Part shown: piece after piece, positions 1 through 8,014 of the stretch
Position numbering within the stretch: position 1 is the stretch's first letter
How the letters are laid out: each line of letters starts with the position of its first letter
Assembly: GCF_025215495.1 (NCBI RefSeq)
Contig: NZ_CP104302.1
Coordinates: forward strand, 2,728,001 to 2,792,000
Reading direction: 5' to 3'
Source of the DNA: Mycolicibacterium brumae
GTDB taxonomy: Bacteria > Actinomycetota > Actinomycetes > Mycobacteriales > Mycobacteriaceae
Length of the DNA: 64,000 bases
Translations under genes and position numbers: made by a program
The notes under the pieces: model-generated
What the model saw: the letters and a program-made list of their open reading frames with translations, nothing else
Told to the model about the DNA's origin: nothing
Database searches by the model: none

Positions 1-2
1 GC

Positions 3-569
3 GACCAGCTGCCCGGTTACGCCTGGATCTTCCCGTTCGGCGAGGGGCAGATCAATATCGGCCTGGGCTACATCAACAGCTACCGCAAGTGGCAGCAGAT
101 CAACGCGACGGCGTTCCTGGGCGAGTTCATGTCCACCCTGCCGCGGGACTGGGACCTGCCGCCGATCGAGCACCTGAAGAAGAACAAGCTGGTGCGGGCC
201 TGGCGGCTGCCGATGGGCTTCACCGCCTGGCCGCCGTGGCGCCCGGGTGTGTTGTTCGCCGGCGACGCGCTCGGCGCGGGCAAGCCGGTTTCCGGCGCGG
301 GCATCTCCAAGGCGCTGGAGTCCGGGCTGGCCGCCGGCGAGTGCGCGGTCGCCGCGCTGACCAACGGCGGCCCGGATGACTTCACCAACTACGAGAACCG
401 GATGGAAGCCGCGTGGGGCCGCGAGTACAAGCGCGGCCGGATGTTCCACAAGCTGGTCGGCTACCCGAAGGTCTCCGAGTACGGCCTGAAGCTGCTGGAC
501 AACCACACCTTCCGGGACCGGATGCTCAAGACGCTGTACAAGAAGGCCGAGAGCCCCTCGACCTCGTAG
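3..569 (+). CDS. Geranylgeranyl-reductase-family FAD oxidoreductase, C-terminal part
   Basis: The reading frame is open from the window edge, so only the last 188 codons are present. The segment opens with PGYAWIFPFGEGQINIGLGY, the substrate-domain signature of the geranylgeranyl reductase/MenJ group, and continues with LFAGDALGAGKPVSGAGI, the second FAD-binding stretch (GD near the flavin). Family members reduce isoprenoid double bonds, for example of menaquinone, with FAD at the membrane. The Rossmann N-terminus is missing from the window, so the substrate cannot be told. The usual NPF.GEG motif is changed to KPVSGAG here. Confidence 0.7.
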   Translation, partial: DQLPGYAWIFPFGEGQINIGLGYINSYRKWQQINATAFLGEFMSTLPRDWDLPPIEHLKKNKLVRAWRLPMGFTAWPPWRPGVLFAGDALGAGKPVSGAGISKALESGLAAGECAVAALTNGGPDDFTNYENRMEAAWGREYKRGRMFHKLVGYPKVSEYGLKLLDNHTFRDRMLKTLYKKAESPSTS

Positions 570-626
570 CCGCCCAGAAGAACGCCGTCGGCGCCGCCAT
601 CGACGACCAGACCGGCCACTGACCGC

Positions 627-760
627 CCCGGGGCGAGCGTGCGCACAGGTCCGTCTTTAGGGCGCGAAGGTGCGCGCAGGTCCGCAAACGCCCAGGCCGG
701 GGTGAACCTACGCGCACGCTCGTCGGCAAAATGGGGCCTGCGCGCACGCTCGGGAGATCC
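627..760. repeat. Intergenic GAGCGTGC repeat cluster, copy 1
   Basis: The gap between the reductase and the M24 peptidase carries a decamer related to CGAGCGTGCG at 634-643, a variant at 665-674, and two reverse-complement copies at 713-722 and 743-752. Each is followed or preceded by CAGGT-like bases. Two copies face one way and two the other. The same arrangement recurs near 34.3 kb. No gene is seen in this gap. Confidence 0.6.
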
Positions 761-824
761 TTGCTGCGGCCGGGGCGCGCAACGAAACCCGCCTGCATAA
801 CACCAGCCACCTTCGCAACACGCG

Positions 825-1520
825 CTACAGGTCCAGCAGTTCCTCGTGGAAACCGCCGAACCGGCGCTGCGGGTCGAGCAGGTGGACCTCCAGGATCCAG
901 TGGCAGCGGCGGCCTTGCCGGTCGACGCGACGCATCGGCGACGTGGAGCCGGGCGCGACGTAGGACGCCACCTCGTCGCCGGAGATCTTCTCGTGCGGAA
1001 ACTCCCCCACCAGGTGCCCGGCGATGACGCCGCCGAACTCCCAGCCGGCCTCCCGGCTCAGCGCGACGACGTGCTCGAACAACTGCTCACCGGTGATGTC
1101 CGGGCTGGCCTCGTAGTGCGCGCGGCCGGCCGCCCAGATCCGCGGCAGGTCGTCGCGTAGCGCGAGTTTCACCGGGTCGTCGCCGAGCACATAGGTGCGG
1201 CCGAAGTCGGCCTCCCACTCCTCGAACAGCGGGCCGAAGTCCAGGAAGACGATGTCGTCGTCGCCGATGATCCGGTCCGGCGGGTTCTCCCGGTAGATCG
1301 CCACGGTGTTCTCCCCGGACCGCACGATCCGCTTGTGCCAGTGCCGGGTCACGCCCAGCAGCTCGGCGGCCAGGTCGCGGATCTCGTCGGACAGCGCGCG
1401 TTCACCGATCCCAGGTCGCACCAGTCCCCTGGCGCCGACCTCGTCGAAGAGTTGCTCGGCCTTGCGCTGCGCGTCGAGGAGCCGAGCGGCGCGCTGATCC
1501 TCGTCGGGCTTGCTGTCCAC
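825..1520 (-). CDS. M24-family metallopeptidase (Xaa-Pro aminopeptidase-like)
   Basis: Predicted 231-residue pita-bread-fold protein. The metal ligands can be followed in order: Asp in FLDFGPLFEEWEADFGRTYV (two Asp), His in GGVIAGHLVGEFPHE, and Glu in WILEVHLLDP near the end. An upstream conserved WHKRIVRSGENT stretch is typical of the family. It lacks the N-terminal domain of full-length Xaa-Pro peptidases, like other short M24 proteins. The frame stays open upstream to an ATG at 1640, but the extra 40 residues are Arg/Pro-rich and not family-like; the GTG at 1520 (protein begins VDSKPDEDQ) fits better. Substrate unknown. Confidence 0.75.
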   Translation of the reverse strand: MDSKPDEDQRAARLLDAQRKAEQLFDEVGARGLVRPGIGERALSDEIRDLAAELLGVTRHWHKRIVRSGENTVAIYRENPPDRIIGDDDIVFLDFGPLFEEWEADFGRTYVLGDDPVKLALRDDLPRIWAAGRAHYEASPDITGEQLFEHVVALSREAGWEFGGVIAGHLVGEFPHEKISGDEVASYVAPGSTSPMRRVDRQGRRCHWILEVHLLDPQRRFGGFHEELLDL

Positions 1521-1676
1521 ACCGACAGCGTATTTCGGCGTCCCGGTCGCCGCGCCCCGGACCGGCCGTTTCCGCCGAGGTGGACGACGGGTGACGTCGC
1601 AGGGAACTCGTGACGACAATCCGGTGATCCGGGCGAACATCTGCCGGAAATGGTTTGAAACACAGTCGATATCACC

Positions 1677-1693
1677 GAATCAAGGCCTGATTC
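1677..1693. promoter_or_regulatory. Inverted repeat upstream of the DUF5690 locus
   Basis: GAATCA and TGATTC flank a 5-base spacer in the divergent gap between the M24 peptidase and the broken DUF5690 gene. It has the size and place of a regulator-binding site, but no regulator is next to it. Confidence 0.3.
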
Positions 1694-1749
1694 TTGAGCC
1701 GAGCGATACACGCTCTCACCCAGATCCCCCACGATTCGGAACAACCCCT

Positions 1750-3131
1750 ATGACGCTGCAAGCGCCCGCCCAAGAACCCGACCGCAGGCTTGACGGGATT
1801 TCCCAGCCTGAACCCATCAAGCAGTCCTGGCTGACCACCCGGCTGGAGCGCGCCAACACGTTGGCGTTCGTGCTCTTCGGCGGCCTGACCGCCTTCTGCG
1901 TGTACTTCTCGATGTAGGCGTTCCGCAAGCCCTATGCGCCTCCAAATACAGCGACGCCGCCGCACTGGGCTGGACCATCGACTTCGGCTTCAAGGAGACC
2001 CTGGTCATCGCCCAGATCCTCGGCTACGCGCTGTCGAAGGTGATCGGCATCAAGGTGATCTCGGAGATGCGGCCCAGCCGCCGGGCGCCCGCCATCCTGG
2101 TGCTGATCGGCATCTCCCTGCTCGGCCTGGTGCTGTTCGCGGTGCTGCCGATGGAGTGGAAGTTCGTGGCGCTGTTCATCAACGGCCTGCCGCTCGGCCT
2201 GATCTGGGGCCTGGTGTTCGGGTTCCTGGAGGGCCGGCGCACCACCGAGGTCCTCGGCGCGATGCTCAGCGCGAGCTTCATCGTGCCCTCGGGCATCGTG
2301 AAGTCGGTCGCGGTGTGGCTGATGAACGCCGGCGTCGACCAGTTCTGGATGCCGGCCGCCACCGGAGCGCTGTTCCTGCCCCTGCTGTTCGTCAGTGTGT
2401 ACTGTCTGTCGAAACTGCCCCCGCCGAACGTCGAGGACATCGCCGCGCGCACCGAACGCCGCCCGATGAACGGCGCGCAGCACAAGGCCTTCCTCACCCG
2501 GTACCTGCCCGGCCTGTCGCTGCTGATCGCCGGCTACATCCTGCTGACCGTGTTCCGTGACTTCCGAGACGATTTCGCCGTCGAGATCTGGGCCGGCCTC
2601 GGCTTCGACGGCGACCCGGCGGTGCTCACCCAGAGCGAGATTCCGGTCGCCATCATCACCCTGCTGGCCTTCGCCGCGTTGGTGCTGATCCGCAACAACC
2701 GTTAGGCGTTCCTCACCATCCAGGCGATGAGCCTGGTCGGCGCGGCGCTGATGGGGCTTTCCGCACTGGGCTACATCACCGGTGTGGTGTCCCCGCTGTG
2801 GTTGATGATCGGCACCGGCGCCGGCCTGTACATCGGCTACATGCCTTTCGGCGCAATGCTTTTCGAGCGGATGATCGCCGCAACGAAGACCATCGCCACC
2901 GCCGGTTTCATGATCTACGTGGCCGACGCGTCCGGCTACCTGGGCACGGTGACGCTGCTGGTGTACAAGAACTTCTTCGCCGCCGACGTGCCGTGGCTGA
3001 CGGTGTTCCTCACCGGCGCGTTCGTCACCAGTGGTGTGTGCGTGGTGTTCTTCCTGCTCGCGATGGGCTACTTCCGCACCAAACTGGTCCCGACCGTGCT
3101 GGAGACCAAGGTCGCCAAACCGGCCGCCTAG
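1750..3131 (+). pseudogene. DUF5690/MFS-type membrane transporter, broken
   Basis: The pieces form one roughly 460-residue multi-helix membrane protein. Frame 1 runs from ATG 1750 to a TAG at 1915-1917 (TAFCVYFSM-stop-AFRKPYA, where family members have Tyr by memory). The reading then moves to another frame at about 1936-1940 (GCGCC, consistent with one lost G) and continues ASKYSDAAALGW. A second TAG interrupts at 2703-2705 (IRNNR-stop-AFLTI), after which the same frame runs to the natural end at 3131. Three lesions make a full product unlikely. Such transporters often sit beside phosphonatase-like hydrolases, as here, suggesting a lost organophosphonate-related import function. A run of sequence errors is the alternative. 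Confidence 0.75.
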
Positions 3132-3145
3132 CCTCAACCGACGGA

Positions 3146-3175
3146 AGCGGCCCCCGCCAATCGGCGGGGGCCGCT
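3146..3175. terminator. Bidirectional hairpin terminator
   Basis: A 13-bp perfect stem (AGCGGCCCCCGCC with its complement) closes a 4-base loop between the convergent transporter pseudogene and the HAD hydrolase. It lacks a U-tract, as is common in mycobacteria. Confidence 0.7.
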
Positions 3176-3185
3176 GTGGTGTCGG

Positions 3186-3872
3186 CTACGCGGAAAGCTC
3201 GGGCAGCCCGGGGATTTCGGCGACGCTGCCGAGCAGGTGGTCGTAGTCCTGGGCCTCCAGGGTGGCGCGGTCGGCCTTGCCGGTGAGCACGCCGCAGGCG
3301 ACCGCGCCGGCGTTGCGGCCGGCCTGGATGTCGACGACGGTGTCGCCGGCGACGAGCACCTCGGCGACGTTCTGCACGCCGGTGGCCTCCATGGCCCGGA
3401 AGATCATGTAGGGCGCGGGTCGGCCGACGGGCACATCGGAGGTGGTGACGACGGCGTCGACGGTGCAGTCGGCGCCGCTGCCGATGGTCCAGCCCAGCGC
3501 CTCCAGCAGCGGGTAGGCGACCTCGTCGTCGAAGCCGGTGGTCAGCGCGACCTTCACGCCGCGGCGGCGCAGCTCCGACAGCGCGGCCTCGGCGCCCTCG
3601 ATGGCCGTCGGCGGGTTGGTTCCGTAGGCCAGCCGCAGGAACTGGCGGAACCGGTCGAACGTTGCCGCGACCAGTTCGTCGGTCGGGGTGACATCGCCGA
3701 GCCGCAGCAGCGCGGTGATGGCCTCCACCTTGTCGGTGCCCATCCAGGTCTGCAGGTCCGCCGGAGCGACACTGGCGCCGGCCTCGACGACCGACTGCTC
3801 CAGCGCGTCGTACACCGTCCCACCGTCGTCGATGGTGGTGCCGGCCATGTCGAGCGCGACGAGCGAAATCAT
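3186..3872 (-). CDS. Phosphonatase-like HAD hydrolase
   Basis: Predicted 228-residue HAD-superfamily hydrolase. Motif I is LVALDMAGTTIDD (nucleophile Asp), motif II is VALTTGFDD, the conserved Lys/Arg region is VPVGRPAPYMIF, and motif IV is VLVAGDTVVDIQAG. The DMAGTT nucleophile loop is that of phosphonoacetaldehyde hydrolase-like (PhnX-like) enzymes. These cleave a C-P or phosphate ester bond in the cytosol. The start at 3872 is preceded by GAGGG at good spacing; longer frames upstream lack family character. The convergent neighbour is a broken transporter of a kind often found with such hydrolases, so the substrate pathway may be partly lost. Confidence 0.8.
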   Translation of the reverse strand: MISLVALDMAGTTIDDGGTVYDALEQSVVEAGASVAPADLQTWMGTDKVEAITALLRLGDVTPTDELVAATFDRFRQFLRLAYGTNPPTAIEGAEAALSELRRRGVKVALTTGFDDEVAYPLLEALGWTIGSGADCTVDAVVTTSDVPVGRPAPYMIFRAMEATGVQNVAEVLVAGDTVVDIQAGRNAGAVACGVLTGKADRATLEAQDYDHLLGSVAEIPGLPELSA

Positions 3873-4081
3873 TGGACATCCCTCGGAGGGTTTGAGATTC
3901 GAGCTGGATAGAGTCGCCTGAATCCTACCGGCGGAAGTATGGGCCACCTCAGCTGAAAGTGAAGTCTGCGCGAACATCCGACCCCAGTTGGAATGACGGC
4001 CACGGGCACATCCGGGAGCAGTTCTCGCCAGGACGAAGTCCCGCAATCAGAGATCGACGTGTGCCCCTAGGCTGTCAACCC

Positions 4082-5164
4082 ATGCGATTCCTCCTGGTGC
4101 TGCCGCGCGCCGAGTCTGATGGTGTGAACCTGGCCTCAACACCGTTAGCCGCCGTCCCATTTCAGTCACGCGGGTCAAGTGATCCGAGGTTGCTTCGCCA
4201 GTACTGGACCGACCTGAGCACCGACATCGCGATCGATCGGTTCGATCTCGATGTCGTCGGCCGTTGTCAGGTCGGCAGCCGCGAGTACTTCGCAATGGAG
4301 ATCGTTGGCGCGGTGGACGATTTCGATGATGTCGTCAGCTTGGAGAACACATTAAGTAGTATCGGTCGTCGCATCGCTTCCATTCACAGCGGCATCGCGG
4401 AATACGAGTTTCCGTGGGTGGCCCGATACGCGTTACTCAGTGAAGAACACGAGCCCCCAATGCAATGGATGGGTCCGGGAAACCAAACCGTGGAACTAGA
4501 TGAATCCAGCGCTGGTGAACGGGTCACGGCCGTCCTGGGTTGGGGAAACGGACTCGTTCGAGGATGGGAACATCTTTCTACCAGCGGACGCCATCACGTG
4601 GTCCGTGGAATCGTGGACGCACAACACATCTGGCACGACGCGTCGGTCATCGTCGAACGCAATGACCAGACCTTCGCCCGAATCATGTCTGCCCAGCACC
4701 GGCCACGACGGCGCGAAGTTCGCGCTATTGCGCACGAGACTTCACGCGTCGAGATCGAGGCGAGCTCTCACCAATTACTCCTCGACGACCTGATCCGAAA
4801 TGTACAAGGGGCACGTCGACAAGTGGCAGAAACCCTCCTCCAAGCCTGGGACTACGATAGATTCGTTGGTCGCCTACTCGACAGAGTGCAGGATTCCGCT
4901 CACCAGTTATCCAATCTCCGAACACGAATCGAATCCCGATACCAGTCGGCCGTGCAGTCGATCCTCCTGGTGCTGGGTTTCCTCGCTGTCGTCGATATCT
5001 CCCTCTCGCTGATCGGCACCGCTCACTCCGGAGCTGTCGATGTCGCACCTGGCGGTGACGACGGCTTCTTCTTCTGGATGCGACATAGCGATGCTGATTA
5101 CTTCTTGGTGTGCGCAGTCCTCGCAGTCACCCTGCTGAGCTTGCTCGCGTTTCGCCGCCGGTAG
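4082..5164 (+). CDS. CorA-shaped membrane protein of unknown function, two C-terminal helices
   Basis: A 360-residue protein I do not recognise. Residues 1-240 are soluble and mixed, with a FDLDVVGRCQVGSREYFAME beta-like stretch; residues 240-288 look like a charged helix leading into the membrane. Two hydrophobic helices lie at about 291-313 and 339-357, joined by an acidic/Gly loop, and the protein ends in RRR. That layout resembles CorA-like proteins, but the GMN pore motif is absent. The DNA is visibly less GC-rich than its neighbours and uses rarer codons, pointing to transfer. The next gene starts 10 bases after the stop, so the two probably form one operon. The ATG at 4082 is chosen because the upstream 41 codons look non-coding. 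Confidence 0.6.
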   Translation: MRFLLVLPRAESDGVNLASTPLAAVPFQSRGSSDPRLLRQYWTDLSTDIAIDRFDLDVVGRCQVGSREYFAMEIVGAVDDFDDVVSLENTLSSIGRRIASIHSGIAEYEFPWVARYALLSEEHEPPMQWMGPGNQTVELDESSAGERVTAVLGWGNGLVRGWEHLSTSGRHHVVRGIVDAQHIWHDASVIVERNDQTFARIMSAQHRPRRREVRAIAHETSRVEIEASSHQLLLDDLIRNVQGARRQVAETLLQAWDYDRFVGRLLDRVQDSAHQLSNLRTRIESRYQSAVQSILLVLGFLAVVDISLSLIGTAHSGAVDVAPGGDDGFFFWMRHSDADYFLVCAVLAVTLLSLLAFRRR

Positions 5165-5174
5165 GGTTACGAGC

Positions 5175-6353
5175 ATGAATGGCGGCCGCGTGGAGCAGAT
5201 TCAGGCCCTCTTGGAGGCAGGCAGCTCATCTGAGGCAATTGACTTGATCGCAAGGGAACGCGCCGCCGTTAACACACTTCTTGACGACCCCAGTTGCCCT
5301 CCAATTTATGGTTTCACCACCCTATTGGGACACCTCGACAGCACGGCGGCCTTACTCTCCGACCAGCGTCAACTGTTGGATGCACATCTCGTCGGGCCGG
5401 TAGTCGAGTTCCCATCCGCGTGGGGATTGCTCCTCAATCGAGTGAAACTCACCCAGCTCTCCCGCGGCGGCAGTGGGATTCACCCTGAAACACACGAACG
5501 ACTCATAGCCCTCTCCGGCGCGCCTGATAGCTTGTCGTGGTCGGGCAACTGGATGACTAGCTACGGCAGTGGCGACGTCGTTCCTGGCGCCTGGTTTGTT
5601 GAGGGGTTGCGCAATCGAGGAGTTATTGACCTCTCGCACCGGGGCGACCTGATCGCTCTCATCAACGGTCATTTCGTTTCAACCGCGGCTGGATTAGTCG
5701 TATCGGACCATTTCAGTGCACTCACTGCTGAATCTATCGATATTATCAAATCCGTTTCCGAAGCGGCCTCCCCCGGGAGGAATCAGCGTCCGGTTACCCT
5801 GCGGGACATCACTCCGATAACACTCCAGATCGAGCGCTCTGTCGACAATCTTTTTACCGCTCTACTTGATCGTCTTTCCACACCAAGTTGCAATCCAATT
5901 TTCCGATTCTCCCCCGAGGACCCGGTCACTGCACATAGCCAATCGAGCTTCCTCGATTACCGCCTCACAGGTGCCCTCAGCCAAGCAATACAGACCAGCG
6001 CACAGACCGGCACCTATCTCAAAGCCGCGATCCATGCGGCGACGGCGGCTGACGCGACCGACGCCCGCGCCCGCCTGCAGCCCACAAAGATCGCCGAGGC
6101 GTTGCTCCGTGAAATAGCAGCGTTCTCGATACCCACCCACTTCTCCCTTCAGGAGTCTCGCGGCGTCGAAGACGTAGCCGACTTGAGCCTGGTCGCCGCC
6201 CGCACATTGGCGAGCGTCCTCGATCGGTTGGATTCACTGCTTGACCTCGCGACGTCGACCGTCGCGCCGGGTTCCGATCGTTGCCGGCGATCTGGTCCTC
6301 TAGGTACCGCAGTCAAAGAATCCCAATTATTGGCGCCGAAGCTGGCACTCTGA
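5175..6353 (+). CDS. Aromatic amino-acid ammonia-lyase-like (HAL/PAL fold) protein, atypical
   Basis: A 392-residue protein whose landmarks follow the histidine/phenylalanine ammonia-lyase fold: YGFTTLLGH at 45-53 (catalytic Tyr loop, usually YG.NTGFG), LTQLSRGGSGIHPET at 92-106 (usually LARG.SG), a GSGD at 131-134 where ASGD normally makes the MIO cofactor, ALINGHFVSTA at 161-171 (usually LINGT), and SQSSFLDY at 255-262 (usually SGNF.G). It is about 100 residues shorter than typical members. With Gly in place of the MIO Ala and several altered motifs, activity is uncertain. Codon use is unlike the surrounding genes, matching the membrane-protein gene directly upstream. Chemistry on a tethered or unusual amino acid is possible but unproven. 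Confidence 0.55.
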   Translation: MNGGRVEQIQALLEAGSSSEAIDLIARERAAVNTLLDDPSCPPIYGFTTLLGHLDSTAALLSDQRQLLDAHLVGPVVEFPSAWGLLLNRVKLTQLSRGGSGIHPETHERLIALSGAPDSLSWSGNWMTSYGSGDVVPGAWFVEGLRNRGVIDLSHRGDLIALINGHFVSTAAGLVVSDHFSALTAESIDIIKSVSEAASPGRNQRPVTLRDITPITLQIERSVDNLFTALLDRLSTPSCNPIFRFSPEDPVTAHSQSSFLDYRLTGALSQAIQTSAQTGTYLKAAIHAATAADATDARARLQPTKIAEALLREIAAFSIPTHFSLQESRGVEDVADLSLVAARTLASVLDRLDSLLDLATSTVAPGSDRCRRSGPLGTAVKESQLLAPKLAL

Positions 6354-6432
6354 CCCGCCGAACCGGTGGTTGGCGGCGGCGGTGAAACTTCCCGTCGGAG
6401 CAGCTCCACCCGCTATCCACGGAGCGCCAACC

Positions 6433-7161
6433 TCAGCGGCGCCCGCCGCGGCCCTGTTTGCCGGGCGTGCGGGCGACCTTCCCGGCCGCCTTGCCGGCCG
6501 CCGCGCGGGCGGCCTGCTTGGCCAGGGTCTTCTCCCGCGCGGTGCGTTTCGGCGCGGGTTCGGCTTGGCCGCGCGACGATCCCGCCTTGCGGCCCCGCAC
6601 GATCCCGACGAACTCGTCGGTGAGTTCTGAGGGCCGGCCCGCCGGGAAAGCCAGCGCGACCGGGCAGGTCGGCGCGTCGACGATCGGGCGGTAGCCGAGG
6701 TCTTTGCGGTGATGCAGCCGAGCCAGGGACTGCGGAACGATCAGCGCGCCCATCCCGGCGGCCACGAGTTCGATTGCGTCGCCGGTGGTTTCGGGCCGGT
6801 GCGCCGCGACCACTCCGGGCGCGTCACGCCAGCCGACGACGTCGTCGAGGGGCAGCAGGGTCGGCTCGTCGTCGAGGTCCGCGGCGGCGAGTTCGTCGGC
6901 GGCGCACAGGTGGTGCTCGACCGGGACGACGGCGACCGTCGTCTCCTCGTACAGCGTGATGACGGCCAGTCCCTCGGTGTCGGCGGACGGGCGGAGCAAC
7001 GCGACGTCGACAGCGCCGGCACGCACCGCCTCGGCTGCCGCGGCCGCGGCGACCGGGCGCAGCTCGAGTTCGACATCGGGATGGCGTTGCGCCCAGATCC
7101 GGGCCCACTTCGCCGGCGTCGCGCCAGGCACGTACCCGAGTGTCAGAGAGGGCGCGCTCAC
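6433..7161 (-). CDS. LysR-type substrate-binding domain protein without HTH, basic tail
   Basis: A 242-residue protein matching only the effector-binding half of LysR regulators: it starts LTLGYVPGATPAKWARIWA, keeps VDVALLRP and the GMGALIVPQS stretch, and lacks the N-terminal winged helix. Residues 195-242 are an Ala/Lys/Arg tail (repeats of AARAAAGKAAGK) that could bind nucleic acid. It is divergent from the DUF5997 gene with only about 30 bases between starts, a pairing I recall from other mycobacteria. Role is unknown; a ligand-sensing partner of the neighbour is an inference. Confidence 0.65.
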   Translation of the reverse strand: MSAPSLTLGYVPGATPAKWARIWAQRHPDVELELRPVAAAAAAEAVRAGAVDVALLRPSADTEGLAVITLYEETTVAVVPVEHHLCAADELAAADLDDEPTLLPLDDVVGWRDAPGVVAAHRPETTGDAIELVAAGMGALIVPQSLARLHHRKDLGYRPIVDAPTCPVALAFPAGRPSELTDEFVGIVRGRKAGSSRGQAEPAPKRTAREKTLAKQAARAAAGKAAGKVARTPGKQGRGGRR

Positions 7162-7190
7162 CGCCTCAGGCTACCGATACGCTGACGGGT

Positions 7191-7562
7191 ATGAGCAGGC
7201 CGAACGCGCAGTCCATGAAACCCGCCACGGCGGCCAAGAAGCTGGACGTGTACCTGCCCGCGACACCCGAGGAGTTCCAGGCGAACCCGATCACCCGCGA
7301 CGAGTTGGCCGCGCTGGCGGCCGACCCGCCGCAGTGGCTGGCCGATCTGCGCAAACTCGGGCCGCATCCGAAGAACCTGGTGGCCGCGAAGCTGGGCGTC
7401 TCGATCGCCGGCCTCGGTCGGGGCGGCGTGGAGAAGGCGATGACGACCGAGCAGATCGACGCGCTGCTGCAGGAGATGCCGGCTTGGCTGGTCGCCGAAC
7501 GCGAGAGCTACCAGGAGGTGCTCGCCGAGCAGCGCCGGCTCAAGGACGCCCGGAAGAGCTGA
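7191..7562 (+). CDS. DUF5997 family protein
   Basis: A 123-residue soluble protein: KLDVYLPATPEEFQ near the start, then PQWLADLRKLGPHPKNLVA and a helical C-terminus with charged residues. This pattern is the actinobacterial DUF5997 family, with no established function. LGPHPKNLVAAKLGVSIAGL resembles a helix-turn-helix-like element. The ATG at 7191 is taken over the in-frame ATG at 7140, because the latter lies inside the divergent promoter gap. Its neighbour on the other strand is the HTH-less LysR-domain protein. Confidence 0.7.
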   Translation: MSRPNAQSMKPATAAKKLDVYLPATPEEFQANPITRDELAALAADPPQWLADLRKLGPHPKNLVAAKLGVSIAGLGRGGVEKAMTTEQIDALLQEMPAWLVAERESYQEVLAEQRRLKDARKS

Positions 7563-7624
7563 CGCCGGCGCGTTCGTGCCGATTCCTTCAAGCGCCGCGC
7601 GCCGCGCGCTGGGAGGGTGGAGTC

Positions 7625-8014
7625 ATGAACACACGCAAGGACGTCAATATCTGGCCCGGCCTGACCTACGACGACGCGCTGGCGCAGCGGGAATGGCTGC
7701 GCCGCCTCGGTTTCGACGACGGCATCCTCGTCGAGGGTGACGGCGACGGCGAGGTGGTGCATTCGGAGATGCTGTGGCCCGACGGAGGTCGGGTCATGGT
7801 CCACTCATCGTGCCGCAAATCGGAGTTCAACGCCCCGACCGGCAGCGGCAACGTGTACGTGGTGGTCACCGACCCGGACGCCGTCTATGCCCGCGCTCAG
7901 GAACTCGGGGCGAGGATGGTGCGGGACATGGCCGAGGAGGACTATGGGTCACGAGGATTCACTGTCGCCGACCCCGAGGGCAATTCGTGGAGCTTTGGGA
8001 CGTACGCCGGCTGA
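7625..8014 (+). CDS. VOC/glyoxalase-family protein
   Basis: A 129-residue single vicinal-oxygen-chelate domain. It has the two beta-alpha-beta-beta-beta halves: an early segment LTYDDALAQREWLRRLGF, a middle GNVYVVVTDPDAVYARAQEL, and the final SRGFTVADPEGNSWSFGTY. This resembles the PhnB/bleomycin-resistance-like branch. The protein could be a ligand-binding or isomerase enzyme; the exact substrate is not visible. GGAGGG sits 7-12 bases ahead of ATG 7625. The following AraC-type gene starts inside its last codons, so the two are co-translated. Confidence 0.75.
   Translation: MNTRKDVNIWPGLTYDDALAQREWLRRLGFDDGILVEGDGDGEVVHSEMLWPDGGRVMVHSSCRKSEFNAPTGSGNVYVVVTDPDAVYARAQELGARMVRDMAEEDYGSRGFTVADPEGNSWSFGTYAG

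Noticed and set aside
627..760. CRISPR array
   Set aside because: Repeats are about 10 bases, in both orientations and unevenly spaced; no cas genes are present anywhere in the window.
1915..2705. TAG recoding (amber readthrough) in the DUF5690 gene
   Set aside because: A separate frameshift near 1938 also breaks the gene, and no pyrrolysine genes or readthrough signals are visible.
4082..5164. CorA magnesium transporter
   Set aside because: The overall shape is similar, but there is no GMN motif and the helices and loop do not match the family pore.
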